Source: Saccoglossus kowalevskii (lineage: Eukaryota > Hemichordata > Enteropneusta > Harrimaniidae). From it: DNA of 41,068 bases. The position numbers and the translations under genes were made by a program. Below the pieces are notes generated by a model. That model did no database searches, was not told the DNA's origin, and was given only the letters and a program-made list of their open reading frames with translations. Shown one piece after another: positions 20,997-31,489 of the stretch; within the stretch, counting starts at the first letter, position 1, and each line of letters starts with the position of its first letter. Where the stretch lies: contig NW_003137830.1 in NCBI RefSeq assembly GCF_000003605.2, forward strand, positions 1 to 41,068, written 5' to 3'.

Positions 20997-22146
20997 AATT
21001 TACAGATTTGCTATACCTGTGTATACACCATTCATGATATTGCAGAATCAGTTCCTCTGAAGCACAGCAATTTTGTAGAGATTCAGAGTCGAAATGAAGC
21101 CTCCCAAAATCAAGCTGAGTCAGTTTGACTGCTGGGAAGAAAAAGAAGGGTCTTCAAGGAGAAAAAAAATTGTGACTTGTGTAGGTGACTTGAAGCACAA
21201 ACAAAATTCTTGTGACCCTGATTTTTTACACTTATTTTGGTTACCAAATTACAAATGTTCTTCAAGATCATTATATCAATGTATAATTTTATGTTGTATC
21301 AATGACACACCATGCAAATCTGCCTAGAGTTCACACTACAATGCATTATATGCAATACCAGTATGTGAAAATCTGTGGATGACAATGAGCAGCAAATTTG
21401 TAATATGTATATTGTTGATGAATACAGCAGTGTATCATTGGTTCATTATATAGTCTGTAGAGAAAAAGTTCCAATTCTTTGGATCAAAAACATATTAATA
21501 TTTGAAGTGCCTTGCATGTTTTTATCCAGCTTGATGTTAATATTAAAAAGGTTTACAGAACTACATTGTGGATGTAGACAAATGCAGTGAACAGGTCAAA
21601 ATGAAAGGGTTCACTTGATAATACATTCCTATTTATATTCAAATTTCTTTTATACAACTATAGCATTTATATTGTGGCAAAACAATTTGTGCACCTATCC
21701 AGATATCAACAAGTTTGTATAGTTATTTAGTGTGAAGACTAGTCTGAATTGTACACTTTTATGTAGCTGGTTATTGTTGCAGCTCTCAAGTTGTTTTCAA
21801 CAGCATAAGCTTTATAATGGCCATTGTTGTTAGTATCTTAGCATCTTAGTATTTGTCAGTGTTTAATCTTCTGGCAGGATGGACTAAAATTTGAATATTA
21901 TAACAAAGTGTATACAACAAGAAATGTAAATAATATGGTACTAACAAGTATTTTAAAAGCAAATTTTCTGCCCCCCTCCCTCTTGCGCAGGTGATATTTT
22001 TATTTGAATAAATAAATGTTCTTATGATTAAAACATTGCTACAACAAACCTAAGTAGAACAAAATGCTACAAGTCTCTGCCAAAAGCTAGTCAGTTTTGT
22101 AAATGTATTCTTATCTTTTAGTTAGATATTTTCCCATGTAAATAAA
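20997..22146 (+). other. Probable KIF4 3' UTR
   Basis: AT-rich sequence without a convincing gene follows the KIF4 stop. AATAAA hexamers occur at 22007-22012, 22011-22016 and 22141-22146. The last is followed by A-rich sequence and is the likeliest polyadenylation signal. The end is inferred, not proven. Confidence 0.5.
22141..22146 (+). terminator. Candidate KIF4 polyadenylation signal AATAAA
   Basis: A canonical hexamer about 1.15 kb after the KIF4 stop. Two other copies at 22007-22016 are alternatives. Confidence 0.4.
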
Positions 22147-22989
22147 GAAAAATAATACATATTGATTTGAGTAGAATTCAGTTTTATTATTATTGTCTAT
22201 GGTGTCACTACTGACCAGTCAGCACACAAATGTTTCTGTAAAAAAACACACACTATAATGCAGTATAGCCTTGAAATAGCTGAGTGGCAAAATTAAACTG
22301 ACGCCAAGAATGGTGTGACTGAGAGCTGTCATTCGATCTTGTCAAACTGACCTGGATGTATCAACAAGTGCATACACCAGCCTCTCTATACCCTACCCTT
22401 TCTTCAGGTTATGTTGAGCTTGTCATAGCACCAATAACTACAAGTACAGAAACAAATGGTAAAAAAAATCTAAACTTTTATACATTGTATAAAGCACCAG
22501 CTCTTAGAGAAAAACAAAATATTACAAAAACAAACTTACATTTACAAGTTCTCATCTAAATCTACTCAATGCTGTACATGTATATTGTGTGATCTAGATC
22601 TAGAAAAAAACCTGAACATCTGTTCTACAAATGTACATTTATGTAAAACTTCTAACAAGAAGTGACTACATAGTGGAAAATCATAATACTAGTAACTGGA
22701 AATATCCTTAATTTAAACATAGACCTTAAGGTCTATGATTTAAATCTTGAAATATTATTTGGTTATGCTGATAAATATTCAAACCTGTTTAATTTCAATG
22801 GTTTATTAGGCAAAAGTCTGGTATATGAATGGCGTATAGTCATTTTCTGGTTTTTATTTGTAAAATTCAGAGTACCTTCTAGAAAGAACATATTTTTGCT
22901 ATGACAAGAAAAGGGAAAAAATACAACAAATTTATCCTGCAACCCAATTATGGATCAACTTTTTGGATATTACATGTATTACATACATC
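22147..22989. other. Intergenic region between the convergent KIF4 and RRM genes
   Basis: AT-rich. There is a short palindrome TAGACCTTAAGGTCTA around 22722-22737. No gene seen. Confidence 0.45.
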
Positions 22990-23325
22990 TGTCACAGCAT
23001 GCCGTAATTTTACGGGGTTTTTTCCTCCTACCATATTAGGAAATGTGAATTTCAAATATGGAACGATTACGCTCATAAGCGTCCTCTAATAATAAAAACA
23101 AACATGGCTGCCACGAGGGTTTGACCGGACTCCACACAAAGAAGTTTGCCGAATCGGTTCTAAACTTTTTGGATTTCGGCATTCTCATGGAAGGAAAAGA
23201 TGTATAATAATAAGGTTATTACGAGGATACCTCAAAGTATACCATTGCATCGATCTCCACTGCGCATTGGTCGATACTACTACTGTACTGTCTTCGTGCA
23301 CACTTTGAAGTATCCTCATAATAAC
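22990..23325 (-). mobile_element. Palindrome-headed repeat element, copy 2 (inverted)
   Basis: The reverse complement follows the element at 1855-2190 along its length, with shared blocks such as GATTTCGGCATTCTCATGG, GGTTTGACCGGACTCCACAC and the terminal palindrome GTTATTACGAGGATACC ... GTATCCTCATAATAAC. Confidence 0.7.
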
Positions 23326-23466
23326 TCATACTATTACATAGCCCTTTGAGTTTTTGACATGATACAAATCATTTCCATAGAAATCCATGCATTATTTCAT
23401 GGAAAATAAATAATATTTCCCAGAATCCCATAATTATGGCAATCAATTACCTATCATATAAAAACA

Positions 23467-23472
23467 TTTATT
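23467..23472 (-). terminator. Candidate polyadenylation signal of the RRM gene
   Basis: TTTATT on the plus strand, i.e. AATAAA on the minus strand, about 540 nt after the RRM-gene stop. If used, the 3' UTR would contain the TIR element at 23572-23894. Confidence 0.25.
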
Positions 23473-23571
23473 TTTTCACTATATGACACCAAGCAATATT
23501 TTCAGATATGACAATATTTTTCCCCCTTAGAAACCAATGGTAAATGGATTTTTGTGATTTTATGAACAACA

Positions 23572-23894
23572 TACTGTAAAACATGTTGAAAAAGCGACAT
23601 GCAATTTTAGCGAATTGTGGTACATTTGTAATAGCGAATCTCTCTTGTCATTGATTTCCTGTTTTCATAATAATTGTCTGTCACATGCCAAAACACATGC
23701 GCAGTTATCACCTCCATAAAAACAAAGAAAAACTAAGTTTAATTAGGAAGCACCCCAGATTTTTATGTTCCAGATTACTGTATACAAATTCCCAAGCCTT
23801 GGCCATTTTGAATTTATAATAGTCATTAGCAAATCAGTTCTCTCTCTAAATTCGCTAAAAAGACATGCTCGTGAAAAAGACATGTTTTACAGTA
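23572..23894. mobile_element. TIR element with TACTGTAAAACATGT ends
   Basis: TACTGTAAAACATGT and TTTTAGCGAAT on the left are matched by inverted ATTCGCTAAAAA and ACATGTTTTACAGTA on the right. The TIRs are about 45 bp and imperfect around a 323-bp non-coding element, probably in the 3' UTR of the RRM gene or just beyond it. Confidence 0.75.
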
Positions 23895-24007
23895 AATAAA
23901 TACCGGTTAAACACAGTGTGAAAATCATAGAAATCTGAATATCTGTTCAAATGACATTAACTGCTTGTAAAGAATGATTTTTCTGGTTGAAATCAATGTT
24001 CAGTCAT

Positions 24008-24111
24008 CTATGTAAGCTTGTCTTGGTATTGGGGTATATCCAGTATCATGCCCTCTGATCCAATACTATCAACGAGTTCACATTTCATGGTTCTCAGCTT
24101 CCCAATCATTG
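24008..24111 (-). CDS. RRM gene terminal exon
   Basis: Acceptor ttattattatag. It encodes AMIGKLRTMKCELVDSIG and ends PQYQDKLT followed by TAG. No domain recognised. The phase agrees with exon 5. Confidence 0.72.
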
Positions 24112-27100
24112 CTATAATAATAAATGTACAATTGTGTGATGGTTGACACATAGCAGACGGGGAAATTAAACTTCTGATATCATTATTGAAAAAAAAAACA
24201 CATGGAACTAGATGCTTACCATAAAATCTATATTAGAAGCTGCATCCTTAATAGAAGGTACACACATTCTTTTTGAACAATTGCAAATGAAAATTCCTAA
24301 TAGAAGCTGCATCCCCTCCGTTGCATTGCATCATTTCAATAGATTTTACAGTACTGTACTTTTGTAATATAATTGACATACCAAATTAAAAAAGCTGATT
24401 TACAAAAATCAAAACTTTGTAATCTTGGTCAATTGTACAGCCAGTATTTGAACGCAGTCAAGTGTTCAAAAAAACAAATTTGTCAAGTTGTTCAGTCACA
24501 ACAATTTAGACTGGTTTTACATATGGATATCATTTCTCTCCAATTTCTTGAAGCAATGGGGAGGGAGTGGCTGGTTGGCTGGATGTAGGCAGTGGTAATT
24601 ACATCATTTAATGGCCTTTGACCACCAGATTAAGTCTGCTCTTGGTAGTCCATCTAAAGTTTTAAATCAAAACTAACATGCACTATTAAAATTCATAAAT
24701 TTTCTGGAACTATATGGAGTCATTGTGCATCACCAAAACACAAAACCATGGTGCGAAATACACCCAGCATTGTGAATATGCCGTGTCATAACTTTTGAAT
24801 TAGCTACTGGTGTACTGGAAATATATTTTAAGTTCTTAGCATGTTTTTTCAAGTTATGAAATTATTTCAAAATTAGCAATATATTGGCTGAAATTTCTTA
24901 AACATCCTACATTCATCACGTGCAACAGGCTAAAAAACAACATTTTGCCAGCATAATCAAGGACATTGTCCTTTAAATCACTTATTTTTTTTAAAAGTTT
25001 TGATTAATCTTCAGAATGAGCTCCATGACTGAATTGGTCTGCAACAGCCAACAAAAAACAATTAAAATTTAATTACTAGATTAGACAATCAAATGTGTAC
25101 AAACCTTGCAATGTGTCATGTAGCGGCTTGTTGCTTCCAGTTTTCATCTTTGATAAATTTTGTTTCAGTTTGGACAAAATTTGCTTTTCTGTATAACTGT
25201 ACTTGTATTTTGTATCATCATCTTAAAAAGAATTAAAACACATCTATTGGTAATTGTTCATGCTGCGTTTAACTGACAAGTTTCAAGTTCCGCTATTACC
25301 TTAGAAATTTGCATGCTAGGGTGAAAACCATTCCACACTGTATGTGTATGTAGGGGGGGGGGGTTGATTTAGCAGTGTTAACATTTGACAGCTCATCAGA
25401 ACACCGGGAACAAAGGAAACCAGCAAACAAATGGCTTGAGCTAATGATCACGCCCCCATAGTCGCATGAAAACTGACTGTTGCCGCTATAACTCAAGAGT
25501 TGCCTATTGTGTTGCTAGAAATACAAACTTCCACGAAAATCACTCAACGAATTCAAATTTATTTTAACCAGTTTATGTCATTCGTTGGCATAATGTATAT
25601 GTCACCTATGACTAACTCCACCTTAATGTTTCCAGTATAGATGATTATATCGATGATAACTAGGCTTGTATTCATTCTGATTAAAATCTGATGTAGTGTA
25701 CACGCTTTAATTATTTTGGCTATAAAATTAAATCAATTTTATTTTTTATTACTTTTGTTATTAATGCCTTTTTATTTCATTATTTTACTTTGATTTCGGG
25801 ATTTTTTTTTTATTTTGCCCTTTTGCAATTACCAACACTTCAAAAAATAAATACTAGATCAAAATGAAAAAAAAAAAATATACAAAAAAAAGCCAAAACT
25901 AGGATCTTATTTTAATCAGATTTGTATTTATTTTAATAATATCTGTAACATTACTCACCTGACTGGCTATCAAATGTTAACTCGACCTTCAGTTTATTTC
26001 CATGGATTTCGTAATTATGCATAATTGTTACAGCCATCTTTGCTGACTTTATATTGGAGTACGTTACAAACCTTGGGGATAAAAACAGTATACTACAGCT
26101 ACACAAACATCCATCCTAGTGAGATGAAACAGAGGCTCTTGTATGTGTTATGACCTGTATTTATCTTTAATTGCAAAGGTGTAGCTAATGTGATGACTGT
26201 GAAATTCCACTGGAAAGTTGATGTCAGTGTGATGTGAAATAATTTGGAATGTGCTGAGCACAGGTGATGTCAATTAACATTATGACATAATCTGTGGCTT
26301 TCAATACTTCCAGTGTGTGTGTGTGTGAAGAACATAGGTACCTTGGAATAATATGCAGACATGATTAGTTTTGAGATTTTTTTTTATTTATCCCATTTTA
26401 GCCTGTGTAGGAACAATCTCAAAAACTAGAGAACTGATTTTGATTAAATTTGCTACATATATTGATGCTGCACATCTGATGATCTTAATAACTTCTAATA
26501 ACATTTACTCTTTCACTGACTGTGGGGAATTTTCATTTCCTAGGATATGTTTGTATGAAACAATGATTGCATTATGTTTACATGAGAGCCTTGCAGAGTT
26601 TAACTTTCATTTTATATTGCTAGAGCGAGAGTGACTGATTTGTGCTCATTTTTGAGACAAACAATCCTTTACTTTGAACACTATTTAATTTGCATGGCAA
26701 CAGTCCACCCTATTTAAAGTAATCATACATTGAATGAAAATGCTTAGTCAGGACTTAGATCCTAACAATTTTTAGGGTCTATGGTCAGGAAGGTGACTTG
26801 ACTTGACTTGATCCTGTAATATTCACAATGCTGATTCCACATACAGACATACTGTGGAAATGTAATTCCTGATGATCAACAGTAACCCTAGAACCTAACT
26901 GCCTCAGAAACTCCCAATGGACTGGTACTACGTACAGCAGTAAGCGATAGTGTGGCGATACTCTGTACACAGACAGGAGTGCAGCACTAGTATTGCAAAA
27001 AGGTACGGCACCACCTTTCCTTGCAGCTTCAATTAATAGTTCAATCATTCAATGTATATTTTACCACACTCAGATGTAGTTTGGGTGACTAGCAAATACT

Positions 27101-29531
27101 GACCTAGCTTGATAGCAGCACTGGTATCTCAGCGATAGTGTGTACTTTACTATTATCAATATGTAATACTATTATTTTTATAGTGATTGGTAATTCTAGC
27201 ACAAACATTTCCAGTGTAAATGTTGACTGTGGCAACCAATATTCGAGGTGTGGCTAACTATAATTTTTTTTTTTTTTCTACGTTGCACATGAAGATTTTA
27301 AATATTAAATTAAAATCATTTGTCTTTATCTGAAAAGGTGATGATGTGCATTTCAAAGGCATTTTAATGGAATTCATCAATACTATTGATGATAGTCGTA
27401 CAAGAGTTAAAAGTTCTACATAAGTCTGAAAAATTCAAATTTTACCAAACCCTAAATTCTCACCCATATTTATAAGACATATCTTCATTAGGAATGATAA
27501 GACGCACTTTTAGTACAGTACCACATCTTCTGAACAGCTGACAAAACATACTCTATAAATAAACAACAATAACAACTATTAACTCTTTGAGCCCATTAGG
27601 TCAACCTTTGTCATCATTCTCAAAATAATACCCACATAATACCAACATTTTAATCAAGACATGCAACGAATAAGAAATTATGTCAATTTGATTCAAAATT
27701 ATTAGAAAAAATACAAAAAACAAGCAGCCTCTCGACTGAGATAGCTCCGCTGTTAGCAATGCACATTGCAATTAAAGAACAGAAGATATCATTAGAAAAT
27801 GAACAATATGTATAGTATCAAAGCAACAGGACTTCAAAAATATCACTTTTCACCAAAAATATTCATCAAAATTAGATAATTGAAGATATCATCACAAAAT
27901 GAACAAATCTGAGAGAGCTTCACATGTAGTACCTATATATGTAATATCAAAGCTATCAGACTTGCGGTTTTTAACAAGAAGTCAAAAATATCACTTTTTA
28001 CCAAAAATGACAAAAATATTCACCAAAATTATAGAATTAAAGATATCATTACAAAATGAACAAATCTGAGAGAGGTCCACATGTAGTACCTATATATGTA
28101 ATATCAAAGCAAATTGACCTTCGTTTTTTAACAAGAAGTCAAAAATATCACTTTTTACCAAAAATGACAAAAATATTCACTAAAATTAGAGAATTGCTGA
28201 TATCATCATGAAATGAACAAATCTGAGAGAGGTCTACCCAAGGTATATATACACCAAGTATCAAAGCATTCAGGCTTGTAGTTTTGAAGAAGAAGTCAAA
28301 AAAGTAAAACATTGACACGGACGACGACGAACGACGCCGACGGACAATCACTCATATGATAAGCTCCGCTCGACAAAGTCGACAGCGGAGCTAAAAATTA
28401 GTAGTCTGACTAGACAACTGAAAATTCACACAATATTAATATATTTTTTTGAATAACCAATAGTTTTCAAAGCAATATTTGTATTCACACTTATATGCTT
28501 GGCTCTATATATTTACTTAACCCGATGAACTACCAAATTATTAAAACTCGCAGCCCAGTAGACTTTCAAGACAGTTTGTTAGTTTCAAAACCTTAGTGAG
28601 AAAGTAAATGAGCAGTAAAATTATTAGAAACATTTACACAACCTGACTCATGTTTAATGGCACTCTGCCAACATAAACAGAATATCCACTTGGTTTGGTT
28701 TCATGTTTTGGTTCTTGAATCTGCACAGAAGTAGATAAAAAAAAAAGTGTCATTAATGTACTGAGTGAATGACACTCTGACAAGTATGTTATATTAGACA
28801 CACTAATACATCCCTGTATATATGACTTCACTTGTTTCCAGGTGTCACAGATTACCATAATTTTTCCAGTAGTTGGACCCAGGCACTGTACACATAGCCT
28901 GTTAAGAGCCTTCATAGTTTGCCAAAATGAAAGGGTAGGCAAGGGTTAATAGAAATACAATTTTTTTTTACCTTACATAATGATTAAATCCACTACATGT
29001 ACTCAAAAAATATAATTATATATTCACTTAATATACACACACTTAATGCAAATCACATTATATTATGGGGACGTGGGGGTCATAATTTTGAGCTATTTGG
29101 TCTTGAATGGGGTATAGATTTGCTTGGATGGGGCCAGGGGATGGAGTCTATTTTTTATAATTTACCTAAGTTTTAAATTAGTACTTTTATTGATGAGTCC
29201 AGATGATGGGTGGATTCATCGCCTAAATAAAGTTAGTGACAATTTGGTCTCTGATTAGATATACAAAATCACTATTTGGTCTACTTCCCGGCCGCACACC
29301 CCTACCAAACTGAAAGGCATTAACTATTTTTGAACAGTGACCCAAAGGGCATACACCTAATAAATTACACTATCAATGTACCTTTTTCCGAATTACTGTC
29401 CCACCAATGTTGTCTGGGGACGTACACTCAGGAACTGACTCGCCATCCTTCAACAGTCCCAAAATCTCTCTGGTAACCTTTGACCTGTCTCTTGAGACAC
29501 CAGTCTCACCAGATGACGGTAGGCCAGACAT
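24008..29531 (-). CDS. Small RRM-domain RNA-binding protein, complete, 216 aa, six exons
   Basis: Exons in transcription order: 29531-29382, 28720-28643, 27552-27464, 26071-25959, 25221-25105, 24111-24008. All have AG/GT borders and a continuous frame from ATG (29531) to TAG (24010-24008). An in-frame TGA lies 39 nt upstream of the ATG in the genomic sequence, supporting the start. Residues 63-138 form one RNA recognition motif: RNP2 VYVGRV (65-70), the helix-1 segment QLFRRCGTVLKVRLI, an RNP1-like YKYGFVTY (103-110) with both aromatic contacts kept, and helix 2 with the last strand (AKMAVTIMHNYEIHGNKLKV). The N-terminal 60 residues look disordered. The C-terminal part has a basic segment (KQILSKLKQNLSKMKTG) and a short helical end. 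RNA binding is inferred from the fold. I do not recognise the family. It is convergent with KIF4 and downstream of the SH3 gene on the same strand. Confidence 0.85.
24217..24353. mobile_element. Short TIR element in an RRM-gene intron
   Basis: TACCATAAAATCTATATT on the left and AATAGATTTTACAGTA on the right form an imperfect 16-bp TIR. GAAGCTGCATCC occurs twice inside. The GAAGCTGC block also occurs inside the 2894-4880 element, suggesting a related family. Confidence 0.5.
25105..25221 (-). CDS. RRM gene exon 5 (basic region)
   Basis: Acceptor tttttaag, donor gtttgt. It enters in phase 1 and leaves in phase 1. It encodes an acidic/Tyr start (DDDTKYKYSYTE) and the basic segment KQILSKLKQNLSKMKTG. 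Assigned by phase and splice sites. Confidence 0.78.
25959..26071 (-). CDS. RRM gene exon 4 (RNP1, helix 2, last strand)
   Basis: Acceptor atccccaag, donor gtgagt. It completes the split Gly codon, then encodes FVTYSNIKSAKMAVTIMHNY and EIHGNKLKVELTF. This is the second half of the RRM. Confidence 0.9.
27464..27552 (-). CDS. RRM gene exon 3 (helix 1 to RNP1 start)
   Basis: Acceptor tatttatag, donor gtgaga. It enters in phase 0 and leaves in phase 2. It encodes SMFCQLFRRCGTVLKVRLI and ends SYKYG. The first acceptor was chosen because it gives the normal RRM spacing between RNP2 and helix 1. A second in-frame acceptor 15 nt on would drop SMFCQ. Confidence 0.85.
27742..28393. mobile_element. TIR element with four minisatellite units
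   Basis: TAGCTCCGCTGT (27742-27753) and ACAGCGGAGCTA (28382-28393) are exact 12-bp inverted repeats. The right end also forms a hairpin (AGCTCCGCTCGAC, AAA, GTCGACAGCGGAGCT). Inside, GATATCAT...AAATGAACAA recurs at about 27785, 27895, 28042 and 28199, with AACAAGAAGTCAAAAATATC between. A GAC/CGA-rich segment precedes the hairpin. It sits in the second intron of the RRM gene. Confidence 0.75.
28643..28720 (-). CDS. RRM gene exon 2 (RNP2)
   Basis: Acceptor cttctgtgcag, donor gttgtg, 26 codons in phase 0. It encodes IQEPKHETKPSG followed by YSVYVGRVPLNMSQ, where VYVGRV is the RNP2 strand. Confidence 0.88.
29382..29531 (-). CDS. RRM gene exon 1 (start codon)
   Basis: Begins MSGLPSSGETGVSRDRSKV and ends VIRKK at donor gtacat. 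50 codons, phase 0. A hydrophilic, probably disordered N-terminus. This frame has no coding alternative on the other strand. Confidence 0.82.
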
Positions 29532-30280
29532 AACTGAACGATGTATTAAGAGTGTTGGACCTATCTGTCAATGTTTCTGTTAAAACATAGAAACAAATGA
29601 GGAAGTGACGTACAGACCATCGTTGGCATAGAATAGCTAGTGACATTAAGACAAATTATATTTATTAATGGACCGCGCAGCACAATTAATTTCATATAAA
29701 TGTATTTTGCTAGCTGTGGATTCATAGCTCTTCTTGCTCAAAGAAAAGTTCATTATCTTATTAAGTTGCAAAAAAATGACAATACCTCTTGCTCAATACT
29801 TAAAATTTTCATTTGACTTGTGGCAGCAACACCATAACTCAATTACATAATTGGGTCACTATTAATAATGTATAATTGTATAAAATATTTTACTTAAAGT
29901 ATTTTTTTTTTCCTTTTTTGTAGTTCTTAGTTATTTTTATTAATGGTTGCATTGTATTTTTGTTATGTATAGATTTTCATCCATTCCAATGGATGTTAAG
30001 TGATTAAAGATTATTATTATTATTACTACTGTGTTAATATTTAGTCCTTGTGATGATATTTTAGTCATTTCTGATTGTTATTTTCAGACATTAGGATTTT
30101 TATCGACCTAGAAGAGCTATGGTTCCTCCTGTAGGCTTGCGTGACACAAACAGGACGATCACCGCCCATATTTACCAAAAAAGAAATGTCACACCATCTT
30201 TATGGATTCCATTCTATTCATAAAATGACTTCGATTTAGTATATGACGTCATGATACAGAAAGTGTCCACACTTCCGAGT
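29532..30280. other. Upstream region of the RRM gene
   Basis: It holds the 5' UTR and presumed promoter of the RRM gene, with in-frame TGA 39 nt before the ATG. There is an ATT microsatellite near 30010-30027. No TATA box could be assigned. Confidence 0.4.
30244..30251. promoter_or_regulatory. Perfect CRE octamer TGACGTCA, site 1
   Basis: The palindromic CREB/ATF consensus, about 710 bp upstream of the RRM-gene ATG. A functional role is inferred only. Confidence 0.3.
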
Positions 30281-30283
30281 CAT

Positions 30284-30427
30284 TTAAAGGACGGTAGTCG
30301 TCTTGCCGCGTCCTGTTCGATATGGGACTCATAGCGACGTATATACAACGGTTACGCGTGTAAAATACATTGTTTATTTACATGAAATTCGAACATGCAC
30401 TGTGCGACGACCACCGCACTTTACTAG
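30284..30427. mobile_element. Palindromic element family B, copy 1
   Basis: TTAAAGGACGGTAGTCGTC on the left is inverted at the right as GACGACCACCGCACTTTA. The inner part (GTTCGATATGGGACTCATAG and TAAAATACATTGTTTATTTA) is repeated in inverted orientation at 31126-31253. It has CpG-rich ends and no coding role. Confidence 0.75.
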
Positions 30428-30513
30428 TAAGCATGTCGATCCCATTTACAAACAAAAAGCACGATATTTATTTAACGTCGGCAATTACTCTGTATGCACC
30501 TAGTAACCTATTA

Positions 30514-30521
30514 TGACGTCA
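30514..30521. promoter_or_regulatory. Perfect CRE octamer TGACGTCA, site 2
   Basis: A second perfect octamer 270 bp from the first, on the other side of a TIR element. It may be part of a repeat rather than a promoter. Confidence 0.3.
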
Positions 30522-30915
30522 TCGAAACTTACCTCACTCCAAAGCAACACCAATTGGTCTGACTACTGGTTTAATAAGCACAGCAGAGGTACCCGGTAGT
30601 TCATTTCATGTATTCTTGGAGACAGTGTTCATTTCAGTTCGACGCCATTTACAACATCCTCTGAATACACATAGGTAAAAACACAAGGCCATTGGCGCCC
30701 TCTAAATACGCCTGCAGTTTTACACTTGTTTAAATTTAGAAATCACTTCATGCCTGGCGATATTGCCGTGAACGATTTCTCACCAGTTTGACATTATTTC
30801 AGAGTATACTAGCTTTTTAGTATATAATACAATATGACACCATAATCTGCAAGAATGGTATTTTTATTCTTTTTCTGCATTTTGAGAATTCACATCATTA
30901 TATATTCAAAGCAAG

Positions 30916-31011
30916 ATAGACTTTATAAAAGTTGCAAAAAACATCTATAGTATTAACCATATAATAGACTTTATAAAAGTTGCAAAAAACATCTATAGTA
31001 TTAACCATATA
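30916..31011. repeat. Exact 48-bp tandem duplication
   Basis: Two identical 48-bp units beginning ATAGACTTTATAAAAG at 30916 and 30964. The lack of divergence shows a recent event or an assembly artefact. Confidence 0.9.
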
Positions 31012-31125
31012 GTATTTGATATTAAGGATTAGACACAATTAGCACACTTTTTGAAATTTTGCTAAATTTTTTTGACTAGCTATTTGAATGGCAGAAAAAA
31101 AAATGATGTACTTGAAAACTAGTTA

Positions 31126-31253
31126 TTAAAGCGCGGTGGTCGTCGCGCAGCATGTGTTCGAATTTCATGTAAATAAACAATGTATTTTACACGCGTTGTA
31201 TACGTCGCTACGAGTCCCATATCGAACACGACGCGACGACTGTCGCCCTTTAA
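31126..31253. mobile_element. Palindromic element family B, copy 2 (inverted)
   Basis: Inverted relative of 30284-30427. It starts TTAAAGCGCGGTGGTCGTCG and ends GACGACTGTCGCCCTTTAA, with TTAA at both ends. Confidence 0.75.
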
Positions 31254-31286
31254 TTTATAAACCTATGTATGTATATTGACTACTAG

Positions 31287-31485
31287 TACTGTAAAATAAC
31301 TAATTTTTAACTGGGTTTAAATTTCACTGATTTACCATTTCAGGCATATGCAGTGGGTTTAAATTCACGGTTTTATCATTTAGATAATGTGTTCATATAT
31401 ACATATTCACTGGGTTTTAATTTAGCGCATTTTCTGGTCAGCGAAATAATCAAAACTAAAGTGAATAATTAACCCTTTTACAGTA
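31287..31485. mobile_element. Short TIR element with TACTGTAAAA ends
   Basis: TACTGTAAAA at the left and TTTTACAGTA at the right bracket about 200 bp. Inside, GGGTTTAAATTCAC-like blocks occur three times. The ends resemble those of the element at 23572-23894. Confidence 0.55.
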
Positions 31486-31489
31486 CATG

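Larger units (their letters stand above)
24354..27463 (-). other. RRM-gene introns
   Basis: The stretches 24354-25104, 25222-25958 and 26072-27463 contain A- and T-runs and a short G run near 25353. A divergent single minisatellite-type unit occurs near 26300-26480. The open frame at 26785-27048 on the minus strand has no recognised family and does not fit the splice phases. Confidence 0.5.

Noticed and set aside
21094-21327. 77-codon open frame after the KIF4 stop
   Set aside because: It lies in the probable 3' UTR, its composition is ordinary and it lacks any recognised motif.
26785-27048. 87-codon minus-strand open frame in an RRM-gene intron
   Set aside because: It does not match the intron phases and I recognise no family; it may be chance or old repeat DNA.
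28634-28942. 102-codon minus-strand open frame as a single gene
   Set aside because: Only its last 26 codons are a real exon; the rest is upstream intron.
30303-30503. 66-codon plus-strand open frame
   Set aside because: It lies mostly inside the palindromic element whose inverted copy is at 31126-31253.
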